Source: Paenibacillus assamensis DSM 18201
GTDB lineage: Bacteria > Bacillota > Bacilli > Paenibacillales > Paenibacillaceae
Direction of reading: 5' to 3'
DNA length: 64,000 nt
Assembly: GCF_000422445.1 (NCBI RefSeq)
Contig: NZ_AULU01000013.1
Span: 1 to 64,000, forward strand
Part shown: positions 41,230 through 51,125 of the stretch, piece after piece
Numbering within the stretch: the first letter of the stretch is position 1
Layout: each line of letters begins with the position of its first letter
The notes under the pieces: generated by a model
The model's database searches: none
Told to the model about the DNA's origin: nothing
Seen by the model: only the letters and a program-made list of their open reading frames with translations
Program-made: the position numbers and the translations under genes

Positions 41230-42765
41230 ATGAAACCATCAAACAATCATTCTCAGCATGAGGGGACAACAGAAAAGGTCGATGTTCAACAACCCCATAC
41301 TGGCTGGAAGCGATGGGCGACTGCACTGAGCAACAAGATGAAAGAGCAAGCATTGCTAGCGCGTCTGCAACAATCTCGCAAGCAGGTAGTAATGACGATT
41401 AGTGGTGCAGCCATCGTTGGAGCAGCTATTTGGGGAGGTACATCTTATGTACAAGCGAACCGATTGCCTTACCTTCATGTATATAGCGACAATCAATATA
41501 TAGGTACGGTTGCTAGTCAATCAGACTTGAATAGCTACTATGATACGTATTTGAATAAGATTCAAGCCAAACATCCTGATGCAATTATGAAGCTCGATAC
41601 GAGCAGCATCCGTACAGAAGAGCACATTGCATATAAGCCAGAAGTTGCAACAAGTGAAACACTTGGCAAATTGGACAAGCATCTTACCACTTACGCAGCA
41701 GGTGTTCAATTGAAAGTGAACAGCAAGCCTGTTGGTATTGTGAAAGATTACGATACAGCTGAGCAAATTTTGGCAAAGGTAAAAGGGAAGTATGAGGTTG
41801 GGCTTAATGAAGTTAAGCCTGTTACTGCCTTAACTTCTTCTTCGGAGAAGACAACGAAGGCGATGTCTCGCCTAGAGTCGGTTAGTCTCCGTGAGCGTGT
41901 CAGCATGCACGAAATTAAAACCGAGCCGGGTAAAATGCTGAATGAGCAAGAAGCATTGTCTCTATTAACGACAGGAACTGCTCAGCCGAGAAGCTATACG
42001 GTTAAGAAGGGCGATACGGTATCTTCTATTGCTAAAGCAAACGATGTCTCGATGGAATCGATTTATCGTAACAATCCCAATGTAGGGGAAGGCTTCCTTG
42101 AGGTTGGAGAGCAAGTAAACTTGATGGAGCCAGATCCGTTGCTTACGGTGAAGACGGTAGAGGCGTACAGCGAATATATCGTTACAGAACCGCAAGTCAT
42201 TACGAGAGAAAATCCAGAAATGGCTGCTGGTGAAACGAAGGTCATTCGTGAAGGTACGGAAGGCTTAAAACGTATGTCGTATCGTCTTATTAAAGACAAC
42301 GGTATGATGACCAAGGAAGAATGGCAAGGTCAAGAGATTATTAAGCCATCTGTCCCTAAAATTGTAGTTAAAGGTACAAAAGTCGTATCAGGAGAAGGGA
42401 CGGGTAACTTTATTAATCCGGTCAATTCACCTGTATTGACGAGTGGTTTCGGCCAACGTTGGGGCCGATTGCACAAAGGCATTGATGTCGTGTCAGGCGA
42501 CCATACGATTATGGCTTCTGATGAAGGTCGAGTATCTTTTGCTGGTGTAAAAAACGGCTACGGCAACGTGATCATGGTTGATCACGGGAATGGTTACGTT
42601 ACGATGTATGCCCATTTGGACTCCATTAGCGTTGAATCAGGCGATATCGTTGAGCAAGGTCAAGCTATCGGTGTTATGGGGAACACGGGTAATTCTACAG
42701 GAACACATTTGCACTTTGAGATCCTGAAAGATGGCGAGCCGCAAAATCCACTTAAATATTTATAA
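41230..42765 (+). CDS. M23 peptidase with LysM and G5 domains
   Basis: Cell-wall endopeptidase. Order: a cytoplasmic N terminus, one membrane segment (about residues 53-73), an extracellular region, LysM (SYTVKKGDTVSSIAKANDVS near 256), a G5-type region (about 300-385) and M23 LytM/lysostaphin-type peptidase (about 395-511). Zinc ligands are visible in LHKGIDVVS and THLHFEI, with YAHL between. Such enzymes cut peptide cross-links in peptidoglycan. In this neighbourhood, just before walRK, control by WalR is plausible, but I found no clean WalR box. Confidence 0.93.
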   Translation: MKPSNNHSQHEGTTEKVDVQQPHTGWKRWATALSNKMKEQALLARLQQSRKQVVMTISGAAIVGAAIWGGTSYVQANRLPYLHVYSDNQYIGTVASQSDLNSYYDTYLNKIQAKHPDAIMKLDTSSIRTEEHIAYKPEVATSETLGKLDKHLTTYAAGVQLKVNSKPVGIVKDYDTAEQILAKVKGKYEVGLNEVKPVTALTSSSEKTTKAMSRLESVSLRERVSMHEIKTEPGKMLNEQEALSLLTTGTAQPRSYTVKKGDTVSSIAKANDVSMESIYRNNPNVGEGFLEVGEQVNLMEPDPLLTVKTVEAYSEYIVTEPQVITRENPEMAAGETKVIREGTEGLKRMSYRLIKDNGMMTKEEWQGQEIIKPSVPKIVVKGTKVVSGEGTGNFINPVNSPVLTSGFGQRWGRLHKGIDVVSGDHTIMASDEGRVSFAGVKNGYGNVIMVDHGNGYVTMYAHLDSISVESGDIVEQGQAIGVMGNTGNSTGTHLHFEILKDGEPQNPLKYL

Positions 42766-42819
42766 TCACGTATGCAGTGAATTGAATCATAAATTTTGAC
42801 TGCTGTCGTATAACGAATG

Positions 42820-42870
42820 CAGGGGTTGTTCTATGTCATGGAGGTGACAAGAACAGCCCCTATTTAATTT
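42820..42870 (+). terminator. intrinsic terminator after the M23 peptidase
   Basis: AGGGGTTGTTCT pairs with AGAACAGCCCCT, followed by ATTTAATTT. Confidence 0.75.
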
Positions 42871-42997
42871 GAGTACGTCGAGAAGAAAAATAGGCTGCTG
42901 GCTGCTTATACCCCCAACGTTTGCTATCGGGGGAATAAAGGAAGTATGCTACAATAGACGAATAAGATTCGATGGAATTTAAAGTGAGGTGGAGTTC

Positions 42998-43723
42998 ATG
43001 TACGGCAAAATATTAGTCGTGGATGATGAACAGCCGATTGCGGATATTTTGAAATTCAACTTAGAGAAAGAGGGCTACGAAGTCGTCTGTGCTTTCGATG
43101 GCAACCAGGCAGTAGAGCTGGCATTGTCGGAGAAGCCAGATCTGATTTTGCTTGATCTGATGCTGCCCGGTAAAGACGGTATGGATGTTTGCCGTGAAGT
43201 ACGCCAGCATCGTCATATGCCGATCATTATGCTGACCGCGAAGGATACGGAACTGGACAAAGTATTAGGTCTAGAATTGGGTGCTGATGACTATGTGACG
43301 AAACCATTCAGTACTCGTGAACTACTCGCACGGGTAAAGGCACACTTACGTCGCCAGAAGGCAGATCCGGCTGCTGAAGCAGCAGGTGCAGATGAACAGG
43401 ACAAGCAGGGAATTCGTTTGCATGAGCTGTTGATCGACACAGATATGTATCTTGTATATAAAAATAAAAAAGCACTTGATCTCACACATCGTGAGTATGA
43501 ATTGCTGTACTATTTAGTGAAAAATAATGGAAAGGTCATGACGCGTGAGCATTTATTGCAAGCGGTATGGGGCTATGAATACTTCGGAGATGTGCGCACG
43601 GTAGATGTAACGATACGTCGACTGCGCGAGAAGATCGAAGATGACCCGAGCAAGCCCGAATATATTATTACGCGCCGTGGTCTTGGTTATATGATGCGTA
43701 ATCCGAATAACGGAGGACTGTAA
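42998..43723 (+). CDS. walR: essential response regulator WalR
   Basis: OmpR-type regulator that controls cell-wall hydrolases. The receiver domain has VVDDEQ near residue 7, the phospho-aspartate in [14 protein letters not shown] near 53 and the conserved lysine in DDYVTKPF. The winged-helix C terminus has [22 protein letters not shown]. The 241 residues are usual. ATG 42998 follows GAGGTGG. The stop overlaps the walK start (TAATG). Confidence 0.96.
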   Translation: MYGKILVVDDEQPIADILKFNLEKEGYEVVCAFDGNQAVELALSEKPDLILLDLMLPGKDGMDVCREVRQHRHMPIIMLTAKDTELDKVLGLELGADDYVTKPFSTRELLARVKAHLRRQKADPAAEAAGADEQDKQGIRLHELLIDTDMYLVYKNKKALDLTHREYELLYYLVKNNGKVMTREHLLQAVWGYEYFGDVRTVDVTIRRLREKIEDDPSKPEYIITRRGLGYMMRNPNNGGL

Positions 43724-45657
43724 TGGTTGCATGGGTGAGTCGTTTCTTTCGTACGATTCAGGCAAAGCTGATTATTATTTATGTGCTGCTTATTCTTATT
43801 GCGATGCAGTTGATCGGCGTCTATTTCATCAGTACGATGAAGGATTTGTTTACGACGAATTTTACAGACGATCTCAATAAGACAGCAAGTATCGTACAGC
43901 TTCTCGCAGCTCCTAAGCTGGAAGAGAACGAGGGAACGCCCGATCAGAAATTGCGGGATGAACTCAATAATATTTTGCAGACGTTATTTACGATGAATGG
44001 TGTAGAGATACAGGTGCTCGATGATACAGGTCGAGTGTTGGCGACCTCTGTACAAGCTCATCGCAGCTATATCGGTCGTAAAAATACGGAAACCGTGGTC
44101 AGCCGCTCCTTGCAAGGGATACCGGAAAATGAAGAGGCTATTATTGACGAGCATAATGTTCGAAAAAAGGTTATGGCGAAGCCGATAATAGCTAACTCTG
44201 CTGATGGCGGAGTGGTCGGCGCCGTATATATCGTTGCTTCCATGGAAGATTTATATGAAACGATCGACTCGATCAATCAAATCTTTTTATCTGGCATGAT
44301 CATTGCGCTCGGTCTAACGGCTGCTTTGGGCATTATACTTGCCCATACGATTACACAGCCGATTACCGAAGTGACTCGTCAGGCAGCCAAAGTAGCTGAA
44401 GGGAACTTTGAAGGAACTGTTCCGGTGCTTGGAAATGATGAAATTGGTCATTTGAGCGAGGCTTTTAACCATATGACAAGGCGCCTTCAAGAAGCGCTTA
44501 GTGTAAATGAAGAGGAAAATGAGAAGCTAGCCTCCATCTTGACGAATATGAGCGATGGCGTAATTGCTACGGATGAGCAAGGTAGGGTCATTCTTATGAA
44601 CCGAGGAGCTAGCGAGCTTCTTGGGATGAAGGAATGCGATGCGGAAGGCAAAGATATCGCGAAAATGCTGAACATTTCGTTAGATGTGTTACAGAAGCAG
44701 ATTGATGGGCAATTGAACTGGATGCTGCTGCCGTACAGCTCCTATATGGATGAAGGTAATGCAGTTGGGGAACATGAATCAATACTGCGAGTGACGTTTA
44801 GTCCTATTCATCGTCGTGGTGAAGGGACAACAGGTACCATCTTCGTTCTGCGTGATGTAACGGAGCAGGAGAAGTTGGATCAGTCACGTCGTGAGTTCGT
44901 AGCCAATGTATCTCATGAGCTTAGAACACCGCTTACGACGATTAAGAGCTACACCGAGGCACTGGATGATGGTGCATTGGATGAGCCAGAGCTAGCAGGA
45001 CGCTTCGTTGGCGTAATTCGCAATGAGACAGAGCGAATGATTCGTCTAGTAACCGATTTGCTGCACTTATCACGCTTGGATTCCAAACAAGCTAGCTTGC
45101 GTATGCGGCTAACGGATGTGTCTGAACTGTTGGATGAAGCAATGGATCGATTCTCGTTCCAATTCCGTAAGAAGCGGATTGATGCTCGTCTAGAAATAGA
45201 GTCTGGTATTCAATCTCTTGTCATGGATCGTGATCAAATTGATCAGGTATTGGACAATGTATTGTCCAATGCGGTTAAATACACGCCTGAGCATGGAACG
45301 ATCCGTTTGCGTGCATCTTGGCTAGAGGGTCGCAGCATGGTGGCTGTAACCGTAGAAGATAACGGTATGGGTATCCCCAAGAAGGATCTGGCTCGCATTT
45401 TTGAGCGATTTTACCGTGTGGATAAGGCTCGCTCTCGCGGTATGGGCGGTACAGGACTAGGCTTATCGATTGCCCGGGAAATTATAAGGGTGCATGGAGG
45501 AACGATTACGATCGACTCGGAGTGGGAGCAGGGTACGCAAGTTACGTTTACACTTCCTGTTATTGTTCAGACCCAAGAGGATGCTGCTGGCACTGGCCAC
45601 GTAGAGTACAAGGACAATCAGTCTCAGCCTAAAATGATTGAAGAAGGAAGTGATTAG
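43723..45657 (+). CDS. walK: sensor histidine kinase WalK
   Basis: Sensor kinase of the essential WalRK system. Two membrane segments (about 12-34 and 188-210) flank an extracellular sensor domain. HAMP (about 210-260), PAS (about 270-375), HisKA with the phospho-histidine in VSHELRTPLTT near residue 397 and HATPase with NAVKYTP, DNGMGIP and GTGLGLS follow. The C terminus is extended by about 25 polar residues. GGAGG precedes ATG 43723. It is followed by yycH and yycI, its inhibitors in B. subtilis. Confidence 0.96.
   Translation: MVAWVSRFFRTIQAKLIIIYVLLILIAMQLIGVYFISTMKDLFTTNFTDDLNKTASIVQLLAAPKLEENEGTPDQKLRDELNNILQTLFTMNGVEIQVLDDTGRVLATSVQAHRSYIGRKNTETVVSRSLQGIPENEEAIIDEHNVRKKVMAKPIIANSADGGVVGAVYIVASMEDLYETIDSINQIFLSGMIIALGLTAALGIILAHTITQPITEVTRQAAKVAEGNFEGTVPVLGNDEIGHLSEAFNHMTRRLQEALSVNEEENEKLASILTNMSDGVIATDEQGRVILMNRGASELLGMKECDAEGKDIAKMLNISLDVLQKQIDGQLNWMLLPYSSYMDEGNAVGEHESILRVTFSPIHRRGEGTTGTIFVLRDVTEQEKLDQSRREFVANVSHELRTPLTTIKSYTEALDDGALDEPELAGRFVGVIRNETERMIRLVTDLLHLSRLDSKQASLRMRLTDVSELLDEAMDRFSFQFRKKRIDARLEIESGIQSLVMDRDQIDQVLDNVLSNAVKYTPEHGTIRLRASWLEGRSMVAVTVEDNGMGIPKKDLARIFERFYRVDKARSRGMGGTGLGLSIAREIIRVHGGTITIDSEWEQGTQVTFTLPVIVQTQEDAAGTGHVEYKDNQSQPKMIEEGSD
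45469..45482. promoter_or_regulatory. Noc-binding-site-like sequence in walK
   Basis: ATTGCCCGGGAAAT differs from the B. subtilis Noc site ATTTCCCGGGAAAT at one position. It lies in coding sequence for the SIAREI segment, so codon constraint could explain it. Confidence 0.3.
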
Positions 45658-45658
45658 G

Positions 45659-46981
45659 GTGAAGGAGCAAGCAAAATCGATTCTGCTGGCAGTGCTTATT
45701 ATAACAAGCCTGGCACAGAGCTTCTTCCTGACCTATAACATGCCGAACTTCAATGCAGTTATGAAGCGGGAGAATGAATACATGCCAGTAAGGCCTCTTG
45801 GCCAGGAGCAAAAGGTAGAAAATTTGATTTATCCCAATCAAATTATTCTTCATTTAGGGAATGACAAGCATGCGATGTTGTATCCAGACGTACCGTTTTA
45901 CAATATTGTGCTCAATCGATTAAAAGGTAGATCGTTCGAGGCTTTCCAGGTGAAATCTGCGGAAACGATTGATTGGAAGCTGATTCGTCGTCAGTATGAG
46001 GGGATTGAATTGCAATTTGAATCTGCTATACCTGCCAAGCTGCTAGAAAAGGTTATTCCTATTAATGACGATGATTCTGCGTTCATGAATGAAAACATTC
46101 GTGAAATATGGATATATGCATTAGAAGATATGAATCAGGTGCGGGTTCTTTTCGTGACAGACAATAATGGACGTGTCTATGAGTCCACGAGAGCGGACTT
46201 AACTGTACAGGATGTAAAGGTACAAGTTGAGTTTGGACGAGGCGTGCCAGCCTTTAAGCGTGTAGATGACGCATTTTATATCCCTGTTGAGCCGTATGAA
46301 ATGACGCAGCTTGTTATGCCTTATCAAATATTTACGCCTGAAGAGATGCAGAACAGTCTATTTTTCGATCCAACGCTAACGAAAATAATTACCGAAGCGA
46401 ACGGATCTGTCATTTACACGGACAGTAAACGAGGACTGCAAGTAAATCAAGAGCATCATTGGGTAACTTATTCTGATCCAAGTGCACCGGCAGAAGGACA
46501 AAGTGATGCGACAAGCGATGTATTAAAAGCCATTTCCTTTGTGAATCAGCATGGAGGATGGAACGGTACGTATCGATTGTCCTTAATTAAGGATGGGACA
46601 GAGAACGATCAATCGAATCCCATGCTTCAATCGCTTCATGGTAAGCACAGTCGTGTTCGATTCCAACAATATTGGGGTTCTTATCCGATTATTATGAATT
46701 CAGCACTTAAGTTCGGCTATGTGCAGGTTACTTTGCAAAATGGTATGGTGACGACGTATGATCGTTCGCTTATTAAGTTAGGTGGCCATGCGACGCATAG
46801 AGAGCTGCGCAAGCTTCCTGCGGGCGACGCATTGTTAAAGAAGCTCAAGCAAATGGAGCGCTACTCAGAAATTAAAGACGTACAACCGGTGTATAAACCT
46901 GTTCTGATAGAAGAGGGAATGAAGCTAACCCCTGCTTGGCAAGTAACGTATGAGGATGGAACAACGGATTGGGTTATATAA
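45659..46981 (+). CDS. yycH: WalK regulatory protein YycH
   Basis: Membrane-anchored extracellular protein that in B. subtilis restrains WalK together with YycI. The 440 residues have an N-terminal signal anchor (about 7-28) and a large extracellular region with a YycH-type fold. Sequence is poorly conserved, so recognition rests on position, size and topology. Start GTG 45659 follows GAAGGAAG inside the end of walK. It ends shortly before yycI. Confidence 0.88.
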   Translation: MKEQAKSILLAVLIITSLAQSFFLTYNMPNFNAVMKRENEYMPVRPLGQEQKVENLIYPNQIILHLGNDKHAMLYPDVPFYNIVLNRLKGRSFEAFQVKSAETIDWKLIRRQYEGIELQFESAIPAKLLEKVIPINDDDSAFMNENIREIWIYALEDMNQVRVLFVTDNNGRVYESTRADLTVQDVKVQVEFGRGVPAFKRVDDAFYIPVEPYEMTQLVMPYQIFTPEEMQNSLFFDPTLTKIITEANGSVIYTDSKRGLQVNQEHHWVTYSDPSAPAEGQSDATSDVLKAISFVNQHGGWNGTYRLSLIKDGTENDQSNPMLQSLHGKHSRVRFQQYWGSYPIIMNSALKFGYVQVTLQNGMVTTYDRSLIKLGGHATHRELRKLPAGDALLKKLKQMERYSEIKDVQPVYKPVLIEEGMKLTPAWQVTYEDGTTDWVI

Positions 46982-47010
46982 ATGAGCTCGAAATGAAAGG
47001 AGGAGCAGTT

Positions 47011-47757
47011 ATGGATTGGGGTCGCGCTAAGAGCATATTAATTTATGCCTTTCTAGCCTTAAATATCGTACTCGGTTATCAGCTCTGGCAGGATATACGC
47101 GATCGGATGCACTCCGATAAGGACTGGAGGTCTTTGTCAGCGGAGACGATTCGTACGATGGAGGAGAAGCAGATTCAGATTAAGGGACCCATTCCTTCTG
47201 AGACTCCTTCATTACGAGAGATTACCTACCGTTACACGGTGAAGCAGGATCAACCTGTACCTTTAATAAGAGAAGAGCTTGGTAAAGTGGTGTTCTCCCA
47301 CTCCGAGACTATAGCTGCTCTAGAAGATGAGATTCAGCATATTGAAGAGTATTGGTACGATGATTCCTATCGTGATAATATGTTCGTACTGCATCAGATG
47401 ATGCCGACGGGATATCCTATATTCGATGTACGCTTGGATCTATTTTATGATAATCAGAAGATTACAGGCTATCGTCAGCAATATATGGAGTTAGTAGAAT
47501 CGGATGAAGCCCCAGCTCAGACGGTTCTGCCTGCCTCTAAGGCATTGGGTAAGTTAATTGAAGATCATTTGCCTTCAGGCTCTGTTATTAAGAGTGTTAA
47601 GCTAGGCTATCACGGCCAACAGTTTGATACCGATATTCAAGTAGCCGCACCTGTATGGCGTGTTGTGTTAGAGAATGGAAATGATATTTTTTATGTGAGT
47701 GCCAATAATGCAGCTGTTGAGCATTATCAGGTGGACAAGAAGGAGAAGGAAGCATGA
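47011..47757 (+). CDS. yycI: WalK regulatory protein YycI
   Basis: Partner of YycH. It begins MDWGRAKSILIYAFLALNIV, the typical YycI signal anchor, followed by an extracellular domain; 248 residues in all. AAAGGAGGAG lies before ATG 47011. Its stop overlaps walJ by four bases (ATGA). Function is assigned from family and operon order. Confidence 0.92.
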   Translation: MDWGRAKSILIYAFLALNIVLGYQLWQDIRDRMHSDKDWRSLSAETIRTMEEKQIQIKGPIPSETPSLREITYRYTVKQDQPVPLIREELGKVVFSHSETIAALEDEIQHIEEYWYDDSYRDNMFVLHQMMPTGYPIFDVRLDLFYDNQKITGYRQQYMELVESDEAPAQTVLPASKALGKLIEDHLPSGSVIKSVKLGYHGQQFDTDIQVAAPVWRVVLENGNDIFYVSANNAAVEHYQVDKKEKEA

Positions 47758-48575
47758 GCTTACGATTTACGGTGTTGTCGAGCGGCTCTACAGGCAATTG
47801 TACAGTCGTGAAGACAGACGATGCGACGCTCATGATCGATGTCGGTTTGAGCTGCAAGCGAACAGACGAGCTGCTCCATGAGCAGGGCTTGTCTGGTTCA
47901 AGTATTGACGGTATTCTCGTTACACATGAGCATTCCGATCATGTTAAGGGATTGGGCGCATTCGCTCGTAAATATGATGTGCCTGTATACGCGAATGAGA
48001 AGACATGGGAGGCACTGCAGAAGCATGTCGGCAAGCTGGCAGAGGATAAGCGAATTGTGATGGATACGGGTGAAGCGAAAAACTTTGGCGATCTTCGTGT
48101 CGAATCGATTGGTATTTCCCATGATGCGGCCGAGCCGGTAGCTTACAATTTCTACGAAAATGAGACGAAGCTGAGCGTGGCGACCGATCTCGGTTATATG
48201 TCGGACAAAGTTCGCGATGCGATCTCAGATGCAGATGTACTCGTGCTGGAGTCGAATCATGATATTCAGATGCTGCGCATGGGACGTTATCCATGGAATA
48301 TTAAGCAGCGAATTCTTGGCGATAAGGGACATTTGTCCAATGAAGCGGCTGGTGAGGCGATGAGTGAAGTGGTGACAGGTAATACACGCCGAGTGTACCT
48401 AGCCCATTTAAGCCGTGAGCATAATCAGAAAGATATTGCCCGCATGACGGTACAGGATGTTATGGAGAGCAATGGGCATTTTTATAAAGAATCAGAGCTT
48501 CAAGTACTTGATACACACTATGATCGGCCAACCGCTTGGGATCATGTACGTGAGAAGTCGATTATTCGTCTGTAA
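47754..48575 (+). CDS. walJ: metallo-beta-lactamase fold exonuclease WalJ (YycJ)
   Basis: Metallo-beta-lactamase fold protein, thought to be a 5'-3' exonuclease linked to mismatch repair or cell division. It begins LRFTVLSSGSTGNCTVV. The metal motif THEHSDHVKG is near residue 60 and later histidines and aspartate (SHDAAEP, ATDLGY, ESNHD, LAHLSREHN) complete the site. The 273 residues are usual. It is the last gene of the wal operon and its end overlaps the next gene, which runs the other way. Confidence 0.93.
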   Translation: MSLRFTVLSSGSTGNCTVVKTDDATLMIDVGLSCKRTDELLHEQGLSGSSIDGILVTHEHSDHVKGLGAFARKYDVPVYANEKTWEALQKHVGKLAEDKRIVMDTGEAKNFGDLRVESIGISHDAAEPVAYNFYENETKLSVATDLGYMSDKVRDAISDADVLVLESNHDIQMLRMGRYPWNIKQRILGDKGHLSNEAAGEAMSEVVTGNTRRVYLAHLSREHNQKDIARMTVQDVMESNGHFYKESELQVLDTHYDRPTAWDHVREKSIIRL

Positions 48576-48813
48576 GTTCGAGAAATTGATCGAGCTCTAA
48601 TGCTTTACGGGAGATATCGTCCTGTTCTACGATGCCCTTTTCAACGAGTAATTCCATCAGGGTAGAGAGGGCAAGGGTGAGGCGATAATTGTCTTGCTTC
48701 AGGTCTGCGATCTGAGCGATTAGATCAATATTGGACCACATCGCTGATTGAGCATCGGTATTGGAATGAAATTGATGGTGATCACGATAATCGGAATAAG
48801 TTCGGAATGACAT
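48562..48813 (-). CDS. small hypothetical protein convergent with walJ
   Basis: An 83-residue protein I do not recognise. The N terminus is His/Asp/Tyr-rich (SDYRDHHQFHS). The C-terminal half looks like a helical hairpin with LRLTLALSTLMELLVEKG-like character and an acidic end. AGGAGG lies 8 nt before ATG 48813, a strong ribosome site. The last 14 bases overlap the end of walJ on the other strand. Expression is likely, function unknown. Confidence 0.7.
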   Translation of the reverse strand: MSFRTYSDYRDHHQFHSNTDAQSAMWSNIDLIAQIADLKQDNYRLTLALSTLMELLVEKGIVEQDDISRKALELDQFLELTDE

Positions 48814-49070
48814 GTTTACAACCTCCTATTAATATAAATTTGATATAAGTATTACATGGATGGGTGGCTGCGGAATAAACCGCATTCATAGAACTTGGCT
48901 ATGTTGAGATCAAGCTCTCCGTGCTGTCTAGCAATTCTATTTATATAAATGTTATGTAAGAGAATTAAAATCTATGATTATTCATAGCATGATAATAGAA
49001 GCAATTGCATTAAATATAGTATTGACCATATAAGCAGTTCGTAATCATGGTTACAGGGGAGTTGGAGCGG

Positions 49071-50333
49071 ATGGGTTTGTTCGATGATGATTTCTATTCG
49101 TCAAAGGTATCGCGCAGGAGCAAGTTCAGCAGTAATCGTAAGCAGCATGTGGAAACATGGAACTGGAAGCGGGCAAGTCGGTCCCATCGGCGCATCAGTT
49201 TATCCACGCTGCAGGTTGCGATTGTTAGCTCAGTAACGAGTGCAGCCTTTGTTATTTTGGTGTATTCATGGCTCATTCATGCTCAAGCTCCAACAACTGT
49301 AGTCGCTGCAGCTGAACCATCTATAGATACGATTGCGAATGCATACGATGATTTACTTGTGCAGGCGGCAGATAAAGCTAGCCCGACCATAGTTAGCATC
49401 CTAAACAAGCAGAAGGCGATCGAGAAAGAGGAAAGCAAGCAAGGACTTGATGATGTTAGCTTGGGATCGGGCATTATTTTTGATAAAAAAGATAACGACG
49501 CATATATCCTTACAAATGAGCATGTAGTAAGCGGGGCTGATCAATTGGAAATTGTATTATCCAATGGACAGCGCAAGCATGCGGAGGTTGTGGGTAAAGA
49601 TAAAATATCGGACTTGGCTGTGCTCAAGATCGATGGTGCTGGCGTAAATCAAATTGCGGAATTTGGCGATTCACGCAGTTTGCGTCGGGGTGAAACGGTT
49701 ATTGCGATAGGCAATCCGTTCGGGCTCGGCGGTTCGCTTACGTCGGGTATTATCAGCTATACGAATCGAATGATTCCTATTTCTTTAAATGGGGATGGTG
49801 TATACGATTGGGAACAAACCGTCATCCAAACGGATGCAGCAATCAATGAGGGAAATAGCGGCGGTGCGCTAATTGATCTGCATGGACGTGTCATTGGTAT
49901 TAATACGATGAAAATCGCCTCTACGGGAGCGGAAGGACTCGGATTTGCGATTCCCATGCACGAGGTAGGAAAAGTTGTCGATCAGCTGATGGAAAAGGGT
50001 AAGGTGATTCGCCCTTATCTAGGTGTGTACACGGTTGATTTGGAAAATGAGTATGCACCGATTACAGATGAACAGCGTAGTGATTTGAAGCTGCCGAAGT
50101 CAGTTACATCAGGTGTTATTGTCTTAGAGGCCTCAGGACCTGCCCAAGAGGCAGGGTTCAAGTTGAATGATGTCATTGTGAGATTCGACAAGCAGGATAT
50201 TTCTACGACGCTGGAATTAAGAAGGTATTTGTATGAGCAGAAGCAGGTTGGCGACACCATGGAGATTACGTATTACCGAGACGGCAAGCAAATGAAGGTC
50301 ACGGTTACGTTAGGAGATCGTCCTAATTCGTAA
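49071..50333 (+). CDS. htrC: HtrA-type membrane serine protease
   Basis: Surface quality-control protease at the position of B. subtilis yyxA/htrC. A basic N terminus precedes one membrane helix (about residues 45-66). The trypsin-like domain carries the triad: His in TNEHVVSG near 150, Asp in SDLAVLKID near 183 and Ser in NEGNSGGALID near 262. One PDZ domain follows (about 320-415). The 420 residues are typical. ATG 49071 is chosen over an upstream in-frame start because GGAG lies close by. Confidence 0.93.
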   Translation: MGLFDDDFYSSKVSRRSKFSSNRKQHVETWNWKRASRSHRRISLSTLQVAIVSSVTSAAFVILVYSWLIHAQAPTTVVAAAEPSIDTIANAYDDLLVQAADKASPTIVSILNKQKAIEKEESKQGLDDVSLGSGIIFDKKDNDAYILTNEHVVSGADQLEIVLSNGQRKHAEVVGKDKISDLAVLKIDGAGVNQIAEFGDSRSLRRGETVIAIGNPFGLGGSLTSGIISYTNRMIPISLNGDGVYDWEQTVIQTDAAINEGNSGGALIDLHGRVIGINTMKIASTGAEGLGFAIPMHEVGKVVDQLMEKGKVIRPYLGVYTVDLENEYAPITDEQRSDLKLPKSVTSGVIVLEASGPAQEAGFKLNDVIVRFDKQDISTTLELRRYLYEQKQVGDTMEITYYRDGKQMKVTVTLGDRPNS

Positions 50334-50490
50334 TTAGGCGGGAATGTAGGATTGTCAGCTGATAAGTGTTAAGTTAGGTAAGTTTGCGTGTGTTTCTTAT
50401 TGTATTTGGATTGTGGCTTGAAACGAAACAGAGCATGGAGTACATTAGAGATAAGACAAACAGCTGGTTAGGCAAGAAAGAGGGAACTTC

Positions 50491-50661
50491 ATGTATGTAG
50501 TATGCAAAGAGCATGTAGAGCTAGCAATTGATAAGTTCGTTGATGAATTTGAAGATGCACCGGATATTGTAGACTTGGATGAGCAGCAATTCAGTGATTG
50601 GGAGCGCCCAATTCGTTGCTGTATGAATTGTGAGGAAGAGGCACAGTTCCTGGTCGTATAG
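50491..50661 (+). CDS. CxxH/CxxC motif protein
   Basis: A 56-residue protein of the CxxH/CxxC family found downstream of htrC in Bacillales. It begins MYVVCKEHVELAIDKF, with the CxxH motif CKEH, and carries CMNC near residue 44; together these could bind zinc. The middle is acidic. AGAGGG lies 7 nt before ATG 50491. Function unknown. The gene is short and easily missed. Confidence 0.85.
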   Translation: MYVVCKEHVELAIDKFVDEFEDAPDIVDLDEQQFSDWERPIRCCMNCEEEAQFLVV

Positions 50662-50777
50662 CGAAGGACGTTAGTTGCATAGTTGCGGCATCGAGATTGC
50701 CTTTTAAAGTGATCGTGTCAGAAGTAAGATGAAGATGCCTACTGTATGAGATGTGTATAACTGCAACGTATGAAGAA

Positions 50778-50830
50778 CAAGCAAGGGGAAAGCAGGCAGG
50801 AGTCTGTGAATACCCTTGTTTTTTGCTTGT
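50778..50830 (+). terminator. possible terminator after the CxxH/CxxC gene
   Basis: CAAGGG (50782-50787) pairs with CCCTTG followed by six T; an outer ACAAGC/GCTTGT pairing competes. The loop is long, so this is tentative. The rest of 50,662-51,125 holds a DnaA-box-like palindrome and the patB promoter. Confidence 0.4.
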
Positions 50831-50889
50831 TATGGGGACAGTATCATGAAAAATGGGGATAACTACGATGTTAGGTGAGATGATAAAGG

Positions 50890-50898
50890 TTATCCACA
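50890..50898 (+). promoter_or_regulatory. isolated DnaA box
   Basis: A perfect TTATCCACA forms part of a TCCACATGTGGA palindrome in an intergenic region 38 kb from oriC. A single box may be chance. Confidence 0.35.
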
Positions 50899-51029
50899 TG
50901 TGGACAGGCGATTTTGAAGAGAAATGTAGGGCAGCTAACCTTGCTTATGATGGGGATAATTCGGATGCGGGATGTGAATAGGTGATAGTTGTCCTAGGGC
51001 CACTTGGTTCATATTTATTGAAAATGCTG

Positions 51030-51058
51030 TTGATACTTTTTTAACGCCGCTCTTATAT
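51030..51058 (+). promoter_or_regulatory. candidate patB promoter
   Basis: TTGATA (51030-51035), a 17-nt spacer and TTATAT (51053-51058), about 65 bases before the start codon. Confidence 0.5.
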
Positions 51059-51125
51059 AGCATGTTATACTTTGGTAAAATAAGAACAATTCATTTACAT
51101 AGATTTAGGACGAGGTGGAGACTCC

